Part shown: positions 18,931 to 27,517 of the stretch, in pieces
How the letters are laid out: every line of letters begins with the position of its first letter
Numbering within the stretch: the stretch's first letter is position 1
Source of the DNA: Pseudonocardia sp. ICBG1293
GTDB lineage: Bacteria; Actinomycetota; Actinomycetes; Mycobacteriales; Pseudonocardiaceae
Reading direction: 5' to 3'
DNA: 64,000 nt
NCBI RefSeq assembly: GCF_020131355.1
Contig: NZ_JAHLEL010000014.1
Span: 62,001 to 126,000, forward strand
Made by a program: the position numbers and the translations under genes
The notes under the pieces: model-generated
The model's database searches: none
Told to the model about the DNA's origin: nothing
Seen by the model: the letters and a program-made list of their open reading frames with translations, nothing else

Positions 18931-19961
18931 GTGCAGGTGTGGGAACGGGATGCGGTGCGGTCCGGGACGGTGACCGTGGCACTCGCCGTGCTGCTGGCGG
19001 CCGCGCTCGTGGGCTCGCTCGCGTTCGGCGCCGAGGTCCTCCCGGTCGCGCAGGTCGTCGACGCCGTGCTGCACGAGCGCCCCGGCCCGGTCTCGACGAT
19101 CGTGTGGGACCTGCGGATGCCGCGCTCGCTGCTCGCCGCGATCGTCGGCGCGGGTCTCGCGCTGGCCGGGGCCGGGGTGCAGACCCTGGTGCGCAACCCG
19201 CTCGCCGACCCCTACCTGCTCGGGGTGTCCTCCGGTGCGAGCGTCGGGGCCACCGCCGTCATCACCACCGGGGCGCTGGGTGCACTCGGCACCTGGGCAC
19301 TGTTCACCGGGGCGCTGGTCGGGGCCCTCGCGGCCGGGGCGCTGGTCGGGGCGATCGCCGTCGCCCAGGGCGGGATCACCCCGATCCGGCTGATCCTCAC
19401 CGGCACCGTGCTCGGCTCGGCGTTCTCGGCGACGGCTAGCTTCCTGGTGTTCCGCTCCGGCGACCCGGCCGCCGCCCGGTCCGTGCTGTTCTGGCTGCTC
19501 GGGAGCCTGTCCGGGGCGCAGTGGGACCGGGTCGCGGTGCCCGCGGTGACGGTGGCGCTCCTGCTGGTGCTGCTCGGGGCGTTCAGCGGCTGGCTCGACG
19601 CGCTGACCGCCGGGCCCGACACCGCGGCCGCACTCGGCGTGCCCGTGACCGCCGCCCGGTCCGTGCTGTTCGCGGTGTGCGCGGTCGCGGTCGGGGTGCT
19701 CGTCGCGGTGTCCGGGGCGATCGGTTTCGTCGGCCTGGTCGTGCCGCACCTGGCCCGGCTGCTCGTCGGGTCCCGGCACCGGGTGCTGCTGCCGGTGACC
19801 GCGCTGGGCGGGGCGGTGTTCCTGCTCGTCGTCGACGTGGCCGCCCGGGTCGCGGTGCGGCCCACCGAGATGCCGCTCAGTGTGGTCACCGGGCTGATCG
19901 GTGCCCCGGTGTTCCTGGTGCTGATGGGGCGACGCCGCTACCGGACCGCCGGGAGCATGGC

Positions 19962-19965
<4 letters not shown>
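18931..19965 (+). CDS. FecCD-family ABC transporter permease
   Basis: 344 residues with about nine membrane segments. LRMPRSLLAAIVGAGLALAGAGVQTLVRNPLADPYLLGVSSGA is the FecCD/BtuC signature, and AIGFVGLVVPHLARLLVG is the coupling-helix region near the C-terminus. It forms the membrane channel for an iron-siderophore, heme or cobalamin importer. Start GTG 18931; a CATGAT hexamer ends 5 nt before it, so translation may be leaderless. It overlaps the ATPase by 4 nt (GTGA). Confidence 0.93.
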
Positions 19966-20725
<760 letters not shown>

Positions 20726-20729
<4 letters not shown>

Positions 20730-21167
20730 CCCGTCCGCCGACCCGTCCACCACGGCTGTACGCCGTCCTCGCCGCGGGGGTGGTCGCCCTCGCCGCCTGC
20801 TCGGCGCCCGCCCCGGCGCCTGCCGCCGCCGGTGACCCGCCGCCACGGTCACCGTGGCGAACTGTGGTGCCGACGCGCCGTTCCCGGCACCGGCGCAGCG
20901 GATGTTCGTCAACGACGGCAACATGATCTCGATGATCCTGGCGCTGCGCGCCCAGGACCGGGTCACCGCGGTGTCGAGCATGCAGCGCGACGCCGACACC
21001 CTGCGCCGGCACTACGGCGCCGCCGTCGTGGACGCGCTGCCGCAGGCCGCCCCCGAGTACCCCACGCTGGAGACGGTGCTGGCCCGCGCCCCGGACGTGA
21101 TGGTCGCCGGCTGGAACTACGGCTACAGCGAGGAGAAGAACCTCACCCCAACCCGGCTGCGCGAACA
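20726..21167 (+). pseudogene. 5' part of ABC transporter substrate-binding lipoprotein, frameshifted and IS-interrupted
   Basis: GTG 20726 opens a signal peptide with lipobox (LYAVLAAGVVALAACSAP). The frame closes at 20926. The protein continues in another frame from about 20840: ATVTVANCG, then MFVNDGNMISMILALRAQDRV and PDVMVAGWNYGYSEEKNLTP. This implies one lost base (or two gained) in the C/G-rich stretch about 20828-20845. At 21167 the gene is cut by the IS481 element; the remainder resumes at 23194. The fold is that of the siderophore/cobalamin binding proteins, and it is the third gene of the importer operon. Confidence 0.85.
21153..21167 (+). repeat. Left 15-bp target-site duplication of the IS481 element
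   Basis: CCGGCTGCGCGAACA occurs here and, identically, at 23194-23208, directly outside the TGTC...GACA termini. Joining the two copies restores the binding-protein reading frame (LREQGIAPYVLTES). Confidence 0.9.
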
Positions 21168-23193
21168 TGTCGGGTTCCGCTTGATGGGTGACACGCTGGC
21201 TCCAGATGAGGGGTAACGCTCCGCTCCTGGTCTCTGCTGTGCACGACGGTCGTCGTGCGAGAGGGGCCAGGACTGATGCTCGTGGAGTTGAGCGTCGTGG
21301 AGCAGCGCTATCACGCGGTGATGGAAGTCCTCTCGGCCCGCGCACCGGTGGTCGAGGTCGCCGCCCGCTACGGGGTCTCGCGCAAGACGGTGCACGCCTG
21401 GGTGCGCCGCTACCGCGAGGAGGGCCTGGCCGGGCTGGCCGATCGTTCCCATCGTCCGCACCGCCATCCCTGGCAGCTCGACGAGCAGGTCGAGGCCCTG
21501 ATCTGCGAGATGCGCCGTAACCATCCCCGATGGGGCCCACGCCGGTTGGGCCACGAACTCGCCCGCACCGGCCTGACCCCGCCGTCACGGTCGTCGATCT
21601 ACCGGACCCTGGTGCGCAACAACCTGATCGTCCCCACATCGCGGCGCCGGGCACGGGGCGACTACCAGCGCTGGGAACGACCTGAGCCGATGCAGCTCTG
21701 GCAGCTCGACATCATGGGCTCGGTCTGGATCACCGACCCCACCGCGCAAGGTGGGGCCCGGGAGGTCAAGCTCGTCACCGGTATCGACGACCACTCCCGC
21801 TTCGCCGTGATCGCCACCGTGGTCGAACGCGCCACCTCCCGCGCGGTCTGCCGCGCGTTCTGCGACGCCATGACCCGCTACGGGCCACCGGAACAGGTCC
21901 TGACCGACAACGGACGCCAGTTCACCGGCCGCTTCGCCCGACCCCGCCGGGTCGAGGTGCTCTTCGACCGGATCTGCCGCCGCAACGGCATCGACCACCT
22001 ACTGACCAAGGTCCGGTCCCCGACCACTACCGGCAAGATCGAACGCTGGCATCACAGCATCCAAGCCGAACTACTCGACGACCACGGCCCGTTCGACTCC
22101 CTCGACGCCGCCCAATCCGCGATCGAGCACTGGGTCCACGACTACAACCACCACCGCCCCCACCAGGCCCGGGCCATGACCAGCCCGGCCACCCACTTCC
22201 CCACGGCCCAGCAGCGCCCGGACCCAGCACCCCGGATCTGGAGCCCGCCCGAGCTCACCGGCCTGCCCGAACCCGACGACCACGACCCGTTCCCGGACGA
22301 CCTATCCGAGACCCCCGCCCCAGTCCCACCCACCGAACAGCCCGCCCCCGTCACCGTCCCGGTCCCGTCACCGCCGCCGGCCCATCCCGTTCCCACGGCC
22401 GCAGTCGAGATCGAACGCGTCGTCCCGACCTCGGGCAACCTCGGAGTCTGCGGTCAGCAGTTCTGGCTGGGCACAGCCCTGACCGGGCGGATCGCCACCC
22501 TCTGGATCGACACCACCACCGTCCATCTCAGCTTCGACGGCGTCCACCGCAAGACCGTGCCCTCCCGGATGACCACCACCCACCTGGCCCGCCTGCGCGC
22601 CGAGGGCGCCCGCACAGCCGGACCGGCCCCAGTCCTGCCCGCCGCCGACCGCGCACATCCCGGCCCGCTGCAGATCCACCGCACCGCGAACTACACCGGA
22701 GGAGTCTCGGTCGCCGGGACCCACCTCAACGTCGGCGCCCAACACGCCGGCCGCCGCGTCACCATCCACCTCGAAGACGGCCTGGCCCACGTGATCGTCG
22801 ACGGCGTCCGCACCCGCACCACCACCCTGGAACTCACCCCGGCCCAGCGACGCAAACTCCGCGGCGCTCATGCCGCCGGCCCACTACCCGCCCCTGACGA
22901 CCGCCCCGCCCGCACCCAACGCCGGGTCTCCTCCCAGGGCGCCACCCAGGTCATCAACCAGCGCGTCCTGGTCGGCCAGCGCTACGCCGGACAGCTCGTC
23001 ACCATCGAGATCGGCGAGACCACCCTGACCGTCTACGACGAACACGCACACCACGTCATCACCCAGATCCCCCGCACCAGCACCCGGCCCCTGACCCGCT
23101 TCAAGGCCTACGGTGTCCGAGACCGAACAACTGGCTAGGAGCAGTTACCGATCATCTGAAGCCAACCCGTCCCGCATCATCTGAACCCAGACA
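21168..23193 (+). mobile_element. IS481-family insertion sequence (2026 bp)
   Basis: The element starts TGTC and ends GACA. The first and last ~50 bp are imperfect inverted repeats with the shared blocks GGGTTC, GATG, TGGCT, CAGATGA and GGTAAC. A perfect 15-bp duplication flanks it. The single transposase gene fills most of the length. IS481 elements usually run about 1-1.5 kb; the excess comes from a long C-terminal extension of the transposase. Confidence 0.92.
21276..23138 (+). CDS. IS481-family transposase with long C-terminal extension
   Basis: About 620 residues from ATG 21276 (MLVELSVVEQRYHAV). The N-terminal helix-turn-helix (VVEVAARYGVSRKTVHAWV) is followed by an integrase-core DDE domain: Asp in LWQLDIMG, Asp in VLTDNGRQF, Glu in GKIERWHHS. 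Residues about 330-380 are Pro-rich. The last 235 residues contain three similar beta-rich units, starting about 385, 470 and 553. Each has the pattern G-x-V-x-V/L-G, then AG-R/Q-x-V/L-T-I, then a V-x-D-G-type turn. The third reads LVGQRYAGQLVTIEIGE. They resemble the small beta-barrel after Mu/IS481 cores, here apparently triplicated. GAGAGGGG lies about 9 nt before the start; an in-frame GTG at 21255 is possible. Confidence 0.9.
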   Translation: MLVELSVVEQRYHAVMEVLSARAPVVEVAARYGVSRKTVHAWVRRYREEGLAGLADRSHRPHRHPWQLDEQVEALICEMRRNHPRWGPRRLGHELARTGLTPPSRSSIYRTLVRNNLIVPTSRRRARGDYQRWERPEPMQLWQLDIMGSVWITDPTAQGGAREVKLVTGIDDHSRFAVIATVVERATSRAVCRAFCDAMTRYGPPEQVLTDNGRQFTGRFARPRRVEVLFDRICRRNGIDHLLTKVRSPTTTGKIERWHHSIQAELLDDHGPFDSLDAAQSAIEHWVHDYNHHRPHQARAMTSPATHFPTAQQRPDPAPRIWSPPELTGLPEPDDHDPFPDDLSETPAPVPPTEQPAPVTVPVPSPPPAHPVPTAAVEIERVVPTSGNLGVCGQQFWLGTALTGRIATLWIDTTTVHLSFDGVHRKTVPSRMTTTHLARLRAEGARTAGPAPVLPAADRAHPGPLQIHRTANYTGGVSVAGTHLNVGAQHAGRRVTIHLEDGLAHVIVDGVRTRTTTLELTPAQRRKLRGAHAAGPLPAPDDRPARTQRRVSSQGATQVINQRVLVGQRYAGQLVTIEIGETTLTVYDEHAHHVITQIPRTSTRPLTRFKAYGVRDRTTG

Positions 23194-23833
23194 CCGGCTG
23201 CGCGAACAGGGCATCGCCCCGTACGTGCTGACCGAGTCCTGCCGCCGGGCCGACGGGCGGAGCGTCCGCGGCATCGTCGACCCGTGGACGGCGCTGCGCA
23301 CGGACCTGCACGACCTGGGGACGATCACCGGGCACGCCGCCGACGCCGAGCGCGTCGTCGCCGACCTCGACACCCGGCTCGACGCGCTGGGGACGGCGCC
23401 GAGGGCGGCGACCCCGCCGACGGTGTTCCTGTTCGACAGCGGCACCGACTCGCCCTTCTCCAGCGGCCGGTTCGGCGCCCCGCAGGCGATCATGGAGGCG
23501 GCCGGCGCGCGCAACGCGCTCTCCGACGTCGACGACACCTGGACCGCGGTCTCCTGGGAGCGGGTCGCGACCGCGCAGCCCGCGGCGTTCCTGTTCGTCG
23601 ACTACCCGCCGCAGACCTTCGCGGAGAAGGTCGCGCTGCTCAGGAGCCGCCCGGACACCCGTGACCTGCCCGCGGTGAAGGAGAACCGGTTCCTGAACCT
23701 GCCCTACGCGCTGTGGACCTCGGGCCCGCTCAACATCGACGCCGCCGAGCAGGTCCGGGCGGCGCTGGAGCGGTGGGCGCTGGTGCCGGCCTCCGGGCTC
23801 ACGCCGCGCGCCGACGACGTCCCCCGCGGCTGA
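23194..23833 (+). pseudogene. 3' part of the IS-interrupted substrate-binding protein
   Basis: From the right target duplication the frame continues QGIAPYVLTESCRRADG to the stop at 23833. TPPTVFLFDSGTDSPFSSG, GAPQAIMEAAGARNALSDV and WTAVSWERVATAQPAAFLFVDYP are typical of the C-terminal lobe of iron-chelate binding proteins. An internal GTG (23225) could be used, but the product would lack the N-terminal lobe and the signal peptide. The importer therefore has no binding protein from this locus. Confidence 0.85.
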
Positions 23834-23841
23834 GGACCGCT

Positions 23842-23872
23842 GCCCGGGGGCGCCGTGCGGGCGCCCCCGGGC
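23842..23872. terminator. Bidirectional hairpin terminator
   Basis: A perfect 13-bp stem (GCCCGGGGGCGCC, 23842-23854; partner 23860-23872) with a 5-nt loop. It lies between the stops of the broken binding-protein gene (plus) and the SDR gene (minus). There is no U-tract, as is usual in high-GC actinobacteria. Confidence 0.7.
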
Positions 23873-23877
23873 GCGGG

Positions 23878-24639
23878 TCAGGTGATGGTCAGACCGCCGT
23901 CGACGGCCCAGGTCTGGCCGGTGACGTAGCCGCCCGCGTCCGAGGCCAGGAACAGCACCGCGGCGGTCAGCTCCGCCGGGTCGCCCTTGCGCCCCATCGG
24001 GATGCGCTCGGCCATCTTCTCCAGGTACCCGGCCTGGTACTGCTCGGTCATCTCCGAGGCGAAGAACCCCGGCGCGACCGCGTTCACCCGGATGCCGCGG
24101 CGGCCGGTCCACTGCTGGGCCAGGTCCCGGGTCAGGCCGACGATCGCCGCCTTCGACGCCGAGTACGCCGCCTGCGGCAGTGACGCCGTGGTCAGCCCCA
24201 GGATCGAGGAGATGTTGACGATGCTCGACCCGGGCTGCATGTGTGCGGCGCAGGCCTGCGCCATCCAGTAGGAGCCGTGCAGGTTGATGTCGACCACCTC
24301 CCGGAACTGGTCCGGGGTCTCCTTCAGCGCGGGCACGGCGGTGCCGACGCCGGCGTTGTTGACCAGCACGTCCAGCCGGCCGAACTCGTCGACGGCGGCC
24401 TGCGCCAGCGCCCGGCAGTCCTCGGGCCTCGCCACGTCGGTGGCGACGGCGACCGCACGCCGGCCGGTCGCCTCGCCCAGGGCCACGGTGTCGGCCAGCT
24501 TCTCGGCCCGTCGCGCGCCCAGCACGAGGTCGGCACCGGCCTCGGCCAGCCCCTGCGCGAAGGCCACGCCGAGGCCGGACGACGCACCGGTGACGACGGC
24601 GACCCGGCCGTCCAGTCGGAACCGCTCCATCACAGTCAC
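23878..24639 (-). CDS. SDR family NAD(P)-dependent oxidoreductase
   Basis: 253 residues, classical short-chain dehydrogenase. The cofactor motif is VVTGASSGLGVAFAQ, the NNAG motif is VLVNNAGVGTAV, the catalytic Ser is in IVNISSILGL and Tyr-x3-Lys in AAYSASKAAIVG. The cofactor loop has GARRAEK, so NADP is plausible. The substrate is unknown. A TAGGGT hexamer (24651-24646) ends 6 nt before GTG 24639 and no Shine-Dalgarno is seen, so the mRNA is probably leaderless. Confidence 0.88.
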   Translation of the reverse strand: MTVMERFRLDGRVAVVTGASSGLGVAFAQGLAEAGADLVLGARRAEKLADTVALGEATGRRAVAVATDVARPEDCRALAQAAVDEFGRLDVLVNNAGVGTAVPALKETPDQFREVVDINLHGSYWMAQACAAHMQPGSSIVNISSILGLTTASLPQAAYSASKAAIVGLTRDLAQQWTGRRGIRVNAVAPGFFASEMTEQYQAGYLEKMAERIPMGRKGDPAELTAAVLFLASDAGGYVTGQTWAVDGGLTIT

Positions 24640-24658
24640 GCCGCGACCCTAACCCGGA

Positions 24659-25639
24659 TCAGTCGCGGAGCTTCTCGGCGAGCTGCGGGACGAGCCGCTC
24701 GAGGGCGAACGGGGCCGAGAGCACGCTGTTGTAGGTCATCGCGCCGCGGGTGTCGGCGTCGGGCACGACCATGTCACCGCGGGCGACGACCGGCACCTGG
24801 CGCAGGACCGGGTCGGAGTCGACCTGCTGCTTCGCGGCGCCCTCATCGGCGAGCATCACCATGACGTCGCCGTCGAGCAGGCCGGCCTGCTCGGAGGCGA
24901 CCTCGACGTAGAAGCTCTGCCCGTCGTCGCGCTCGGCGATCGCCGGGGGCTGGGCGAGCCCGAGACCGGTCATGAACCGGCCGCGCGCGTCGGCGTCGGT
25001 GAAGGCGCCGTACTTCCCGTCGAAGGGCAGCACGGTCGCGCCGATCTTCCCGCGGAGCTCGGGGTGCGCGGCGACGGCGTCGGAGAACGCGGTGTCGGCG
25101 GTCCGGACCAGCTCCTCGCCCCGGGCGGTCTCGCCGAGCGCGGTGGCGACCGCGCGGATCTGCTCGGTGCGGCCCACCCCGAAGGCGATCGACCCGGCGG
25201 GGCGGGCGACGACCGGTGCGATCGCGCTGAGCTGGTCGTGGGCGGCCTGATCGATGCCCGCGGACAGCGCGATGATCACGTCCGGGCGCAGGGCGGCGAT
25301 CCGCTCCAGGTTGGGCTCGGGCTCGGTGAGCACCTGCGGGGCCTCGCCCTGCACGAGCCCGCGGGCCCACGGGCCCAGCCCGCCGGTCTCCTGGTAGAAG
25401 GTGTAGGAGGCGACCGCGACCGAGGTGACGCCCAGGGCGAGGACGGGGTCGGCGTCGGTGACGCCGAGCGCGACGACCCGCTGCGGGCGGGCCGGGATCT
25501 CGGCGGTGCCGAAGGCGTGGTCGATGCGGACGGGGAACGCACCGTCGGAGCCGGACGGCGCGGCGGCCGGTCCGGGATCGGAGGCGCAGGCGGTGAGCAG
25601 GCCCGCGAGGGCCAGCAGGACGATCGTTCGACGGAGCAC
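24659..25639 (-). CDS. Iron-siderophore ABC transporter substrate-binding lipoprotein
   Basis: 326 residues. The signal peptide MLRRTIVLLALAGLLTACAS ends in a lipobox with Cys at about 18. The binding domain starts VRIDHAFGTAEIPARPQRVVALGVTDADPVLALG, the standard start of iron(III)-siderophore binding proteins. It would capture a ferric siderophore outside the membrane. No permease is adjacent, so it may serve an importer elsewhere. An IdeR-like box covers its promoter, and TATGGT lies 6 nt before GTG 25639, so it is probably leaderless and iron-repressed. The gene appears intact, unlike the other two chelate-binding genes in the window. Confidence 0.9.
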   Translation of the reverse strand: MLRRTIVLLALAGLLTACASDPGPAAAPSGSDGAFPVRIDHAFGTAEIPARPQRVVALGVTDADPVLALGVTSVAVASYTFYQETGGLGPWARGLVQGEAPQVLTEPEPNLERIAALRPDVIIALSAGIDQAAHDQLSAIAPVVARPAGSIAFGVGRTEQIRAVATALGETARGEELVRTADTAFSDAVAAHPELRGKIGATVLPFDGKYGAFTDADARGRFMTGLGLAQPPAIAERDDGQSFYVEVASEQAGLLDGDVMVMLADEGAAKQQVDSDPVLRQVPVVARGDMVVPDADTRGAMTYNSVLSAPFALERLVPQLAEKLRD

Positions 25640-25645
25640 GCCGGG

Positions 25646-25667
25646 ACCATAGCCGAGCCTAGCCTTA
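25646..25667 (-). promoter_or_regulatory. IdeR/DtxR-like box over a leaderless promoter
   Basis: On the minus strand TAAGGCTAGGCTCGGCTAT (25667-25649) agrees at about 14 of 19 positions with the known IdeR consensus (TWAGGTTAGGCTAACCTWA form). It overlaps the -10 hexamer TATGGT (25651-25646), which ends 6 nt before the start codon. One half-site is good and the other weak. Confidence 0.6.
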
Positions 25668-25708
25668 CCGGAAATGCCCGGATGATCTCAGGCGCCGGTC
25701 CGGCGGTC

Positions 25709-25755
25709 GCGCGTTCGCACCGGCGGCCGGTCCCCGCGCACCGGTGCGAACGCGC
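25709..25755. terminator. Hairpin terminator with 15-bp perfect stem
   Basis: GCGCGTTCGCACCGG (25709-25723) pairs perfectly with 25741-25755 around a 17-nt loop. It lies just after the stop of the methyltransferase (minus strand) and before the promoter of the siderophore-binding gene, insulating the two. Confidence 0.75.
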
Positions 25756-25759
25756 CGGG

Positions 25760-26518
25760 TCAGCCGCGCGGGCGGCGCTTGCGGGCCACGACGGCCCGGT
25801 AGAGCAGCGGGTCGCGGCTGGTCGCGAGCCGGTGCCGGTAGACGGTCGCCCCGAGCTCCTCGAGCTCGCCGGAGGCCAGCATCGAGGAGATGAGTCCGGC
25901 GAACCCGGAGGTGTCGCCGTCGGTCAGGAAGTCGTCCCGCAGGGTGATCGCGACGAAACCGTCCACCGCGACCATGTCGAACGCGGCGCGGAACGCCGCG
26001 GGCGGGATGTCGCCGAAGCCGAGCGCGGCGACGCAGGTCAGGGCGTCGAACCCGCCCGAGGCGATGTTCTCGGTGGTCTCCTCGTCGAGGGAGGTGAGGT
26101 CGACGACGTGGTAGTCGTCGTAGACCCCCGGGCGGTCCCGCTCGGCGGCGTCACGGGCCTCGGGCAGGATGTCGATCCCCACGACCTTGCCGACGCCACG
26201 GGCCCGCAGCTCCTCGGCGACGATGCCGTTGCCGGCTCCGACGTCGAGCACCCGCAGCCCGGACGGGTCGACGCCGACGGCGTCGAGCTGCTCGGCCAGC
26301 GCACCGGCGACGACCGCCGGGGACTGGCACTGCAGGATGTCGTAGAACAGCTTCTCGTAGAGTCCGGGGATCTTGTAGAGCTCGTCGTAGTCGTGGAAGC
26401 GGTACTCCGACCATCCCTGCCCGAGGTCCAGGACGCAGTACTCCGCGTCCTGCTCGAACGAGGTGGTGGGCTCCGGCAGCGCGAGCCGGTAGGTCGGTGC
26501 GGAACGCTCGACGGCCAT
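25760..26518 (-). CDS. Class I SAM-dependent methyltransferase
   Basis: 252 residues. The SAM motif I is LRVLDVGAGNGIVAEELRARG near residue 90, and motif II follows (VVGIDILPEARDAAERDRPG). The N-terminal 80 residues (VLDLGQGWSEYRFHDYDELYKIPGLYEKLFYDILQ) are a conserved cap found in actinobacterial relatives. The substrate is unknown; a small molecule is likelier than DNA because no target-recognition region is visible. ATG 26518 has AGGAAGG 6 nt upstream; a TTG two codons earlier is less likely. Confidence 0.82.
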   Translation of the reverse strand: MAVERSAPTYRLALPEPTTSFEQDAEYCVLDLGQGWSEYRFHDYDELYKIPGLYEKLFYDILQCQSPAVVAGALAEQLDAVGVDPSGLRVLDVGAGNGIVAEELRARGVGKVVGIDILPEARDAAERDRPGVYDDYHVVDLTSLDEETTENIASGGFDALTCVAALGFGDIPPAAFRAAFDMVAVDGFVAITLRDDFLTDGDTSGFAGLISSMLASGELEELGATVYRHRLATSRDPLLYRAVVARKRRPRG

Positions 26519-26684
26519 GGACAACCTTCCTGGTCGGGAACGGACACCTCGACGCTAGTGCACCGGGGACCTCCGATCGGGGGTGAGCGACGTCGCACGG
26601 GCTGCGATGTGACTGCGCGGTGGGTGGTGACACGATCGGCTGCGGAACCGACCCGGAGATCACCGTCGATCAGCGAGGAGAGAC

Positions 26685-27443
26685 ATGACCCAGCAGCAGA
26701 GGACCGCCGTCGTGACCGGTGGGGCGCGCGGCATCGGGGCCGCCACCGCGATCCGGCTCGCCGCCGACGGGCACAAGGTCGCGGTGCTGGACCTGGAGGA
26801 GTCGGCCGCCAAGGCCACCGTCGAGGCCATCGAGTCCGCCGGCGGGACCGCGGCCGCGTTCGGCGCGAACGTCGCCGACGAGCAGGCCGTCGCCGCTGCC
26901 GTCGACGCGGTCGCCGAGCGGCTCGGAGCGCCCACCGTCCTGGTCAACAACGCCGGCATCACCAAGGACAACCTGCTGTTCAAGATGACCGTCGACGACT
27001 GGGACGCGGTCATGGGGGTGCACCTGCGGGGTGCGTTCCTGATGACCCGCGCGGTGCAGAAGCACATGGTCGACGCCGCCTGGGGCCGGGTCGTGAACCT
27101 GTCCTCGACCTCGGCGCTGGGCAACCGCGGCCAGGCCAACTACTCCGCGGCGAAGGCCGGCATGCAGGGCTTCACCAAGACCCTCGCGATCGAGCTCGGC
27201 AAGTTCGGCGTCACCGCGAACTGCATCGCGCCGGGCTTCATCGCCTCGGAGATGACCAAGGCGACCGCCGAGCGCATCGGTGTGGACTGGGAGGAGTTCA
27301 AGGCCGCCCGGGCCAAGGAGATCCCGGTGCAGCGCCCCGGCTCGCCCGAGGACATCGCCCAGACCGTGTCGTTCTTCGTCGACGAGCGTTCCTCGTTCGT
27401 CAGCGGCCAGGTCATCTACGTGGCCGGTGGCCCCAAGGCCTGA
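26685..27443 (+). CDS. fabG: SDR oxidoreductase, 3-oxoacyl-ACP reductase FabG-like
   Basis: 252 residues. VVTGGARGIGAATAIRLA is the cofactor loop, VLVNNAGITKDNLLFKMTVDDWD is typical of FabG, RVVNLSSTSALGNRGQANYSAAKAG carries the catalytic Ser and Tyr-x3-Lys, and IAPGFIASEMT follows. It would reduce 3-oxoacyl thioesters with NADPH. The longer insert around GVDWEEFKAARAKEIPVQRPG and the ending VAGGPKA set it apart from housekeeping FabG, so it may act in a degradative or specialised pathway. GAGGAGAGAC directly precedes ATG 26685. Confidence 0.85.
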   Translation: MTQQQRTAVVTGGARGIGAATAIRLAADGHKVAVLDLEESAAKATVEAIESAGGTAAAFGANVADEQAVAAAVDAVAERLGAPTVLVNNAGITKDNLLFKMTVDDWDAVMGVHLRGAFLMTRAVQKHMVDAAWGRVVNLSSTSALGNRGQANYSAAKAGMQGFTKTLAIELGKFGVTANCIAPGFIASEMTKATAERIGVDWEEFKAARAKEIPVQRPGSPEDIAQTVSFFVDERSSFVSGQVIYVAGGPKA

Positions 27444-27460
27444 CCACGGCACGGTCCCCA

Positions 27461-27506
27461 CGACGAACGGGCCGGTACCGCAGTGGCGGTACCGGCCCGT
27501 TCGTCG
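27461..27506. terminator. Strong bidirectional terminator hairpin
   Basis: A perfect 21-bp stem (27461-27481 with 27486-27506) closed by a 4-nt loop AGTG. It lies 17 nt after the fabG-like stop and 11 nt before the stop of the convergent lipoprotein gene. It is among the most stable hairpins in the window. Confidence 0.85.
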
Positions 27507-27517
27507 TCGTGGCGGGG

